A stretch of DNA of 5,381 bases, taken from the NCBI GenBank assembly GCA_900546005.1, contig URBJ01000120.1:1-5381 (forward strand), read 5' to 3'. Shown here piece by piece: positions 4,712-5,381 of this stretch. Position 1 is the first letter of the stretch. Each line of letters opens with the position of its first letter. The stretch is from an uncultured Alistipes sp. (GTDB taxonomy: Bacteria; Bacteroidota; Bacteroidia; Bacteroidales; Rikenellaceae). Position numbers and translations under genes: made by a program. The notes under the pieces are model-generated. The model worked only from the letters and a program-made list of their open reading frames with translations. It did no database searches and was not told the origin of the DNA.

Positions 4712-5381
4712 TTGGAAAAATATTGATCGCCAATCGCGGTGAGATCGCCATCCGAATCATGCGATCATGCCGTGAGATGAACATCCGGACGGTAGCCGTC
4801 TTCTCGGAAGCCGACCGGACGTCGAAACATGTCTTTTATGCCGATGAGGCTTATTGCATCGGCGGGGCGGCCTCGAGCGAAAGCTACCTGAACATCGACC
4901 GGATTCTGGAAACCGCACGGCAATGCGGAGCGGATGCCATCCACCCGGGATATGGATTCCTGTCGGAAAATGCCGAGTTTGCCCGCCGCTGCCAAGAAGC
5001 CGGCATCATCTTCATCGGCCCGAGACCCGAAACGATCAAAACAATGGGCGACAAGATCTCCGCCCGGCAGAAGATGATCGATGCGGGTGTCCCGGTGGTT
5101 CCCGGAACCCGCGAGAATCTCGAATCGGTGGAGGATGCACGTGAGGTGTGCCGCAAGGTCGGTTTCCCCGTCATGATCAAGGCTTCGCAAGGAGGTGGAG
5201 GAAAAGGCATGAGGCTCATCCGCAGCGAGAGTGAGGTCGAAGAGGCCTACCTTGCCGCCAAATCCGAAGCACTGTCGTCGTTCGGAGATGACACGGTATA
5301 TGTGGAGCGCTTTGTCGAGGAGCCCCATCACATCGAATTCCAGATCTTGGGCGACACCTACGGCAACGTCATCCACCTCTG
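4708..5381 (+). CDS. accC: Biotin carboxylase subunit, acetyl/propionyl-CoA carboxylase type (partial, N-terminal 224 residues)
   Basis: The frame starts at the ATG at 4708, inside the ATGA overlap with the CWC gene, and runs off the right edge with no stop. MIGKILIANRGEIAIRIMRS is the classic start of the biotin carboxylase N-terminal domain. HPGYGFLSEN (79-88), FIGP (102-105) and MGDK (113-116) follow. The ATP-grasp glycine loop is KASQGGGGKGM (158-168), with HHIEFQILGD at 207-216. By comparison with E. coli AccC, K115 and K158 should bind ATP, with E200 and H208 also conserved. The enzyme uses ATP and bicarbonate to carboxylate biotin on its carrier protein. The wording FSEADRTSKHVFYADEAYC and VEEPHHIEFQ resembles, from memory, the Bacteroides subunit linked to propionyl-/methylmalonyl-CoA metabolism rather than fatty-acid AccC. 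The symbol is therefore generic; pccA is an alternative name, and pyruvate carboxylase is not excluded until the C-terminus is seen. Confidence 0.92.
   Translation, partial: MIGKILIANRGEIAIRIMRSCREMNIRTVAVFSEADRTSKHVFYADEAYCIGGAASSESYLNIDRILETARQCGADAIHPGYGFLSENAEFARRCQEAGIIFIGPRPETIKTMGDKISARQKMIDAGVPVVPGTRENLESVEDAREVCRKVGFPVMIKASQGGGGKGMRLIRSESEVEEAYLAAKSEALSSFGDDTVYVERFVEEPHHIEFQILGDTYGNVIHL

Noticed and set aside
4765..5376. Long minus-strand frame of 203 codons
   Set aside because: It is antisense to the biotin carboxylase, whose family motifs are unmistakable. Long antisense frames are common opposite GC-rich genes.
1..5381. CRISPR array, tRNA, rRNA, insertion sequence or attachment site
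   Set aside because: I found no regularly spaced repeats, no cloverleaf, no transposase-like frame and no flanking inverted repeats.

Overview
The window looks like chromosomal DNA of a member of the Bacteroidota, and probably a gut Bacteroidales. The base composition and protein style would fit Alistipes/Rikenellaceae, but that placement is inference. The signs are Bacteroidetes-type promoters (TTG, about 20 bases, then TAnnTTTG), start codons mostly without Shine-Dalgarno sequences, a lipoprotein with BACON domains and an acidic surface-export-like signal after its cysteine, and a biotin carboxylase close in wording to the Bacteroides propionate-pathway enzymes as I remember them.

Left part (1-1804, plus strand): the last 42 codons of a SpoU/TrmH-type RNA 2'-O-methyltransferase. 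Four bases later comes a 178-residue multi-pass membrane protein of the HXXEE family. Then a clear Bacteroidetes promoter drives panB, the first committed enzyme of pantothenate and coenzyme A synthesis. panB is followed by a long non-coding stretch holding only a doubtful 29-codon reading frame.

Middle (1805-3837): a perfect 22-bp stem with a four-base loop sits between convergent genes and can serve as terminator for both. On the minus strand lies a 650-residue lipoprotein with two BACON domains, a tryptophan-rich middle region and a C-terminal sialidase/BNR-like part with one canonical Asp-box. It is probably a surface glycan-binding or glycan-acting protein.

Right part (3838-5381): a divergent AT-rich intergenic region holds a candidate minus-strand promoter with a long leader and a small cluster of direct repeats. 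On the plus strand, a TATCTTTG promoter leads directly into a well-conserved cobalamin (B12) riboswitch. Under it lie a 101-residue, eight-cysteine CWC-family protein and, overlapping by ATGA, the start of a biotin carboxylase (acetyl/propionyl-CoA carboxylase type) that runs off the window. The biotin carboxylase is the longest plus-strand frame at the right edge and has no stop here.

The most interesting point is this last operon. A B12 sensor appears to control a small, probably metal-binding protein and a carboxylase subunit of the methylmalonyl-CoA/propionate route. The mutase of that route needs adenosylcobalamin, so the link is metabolically sensible, but the sign of the regulation is puzzling.
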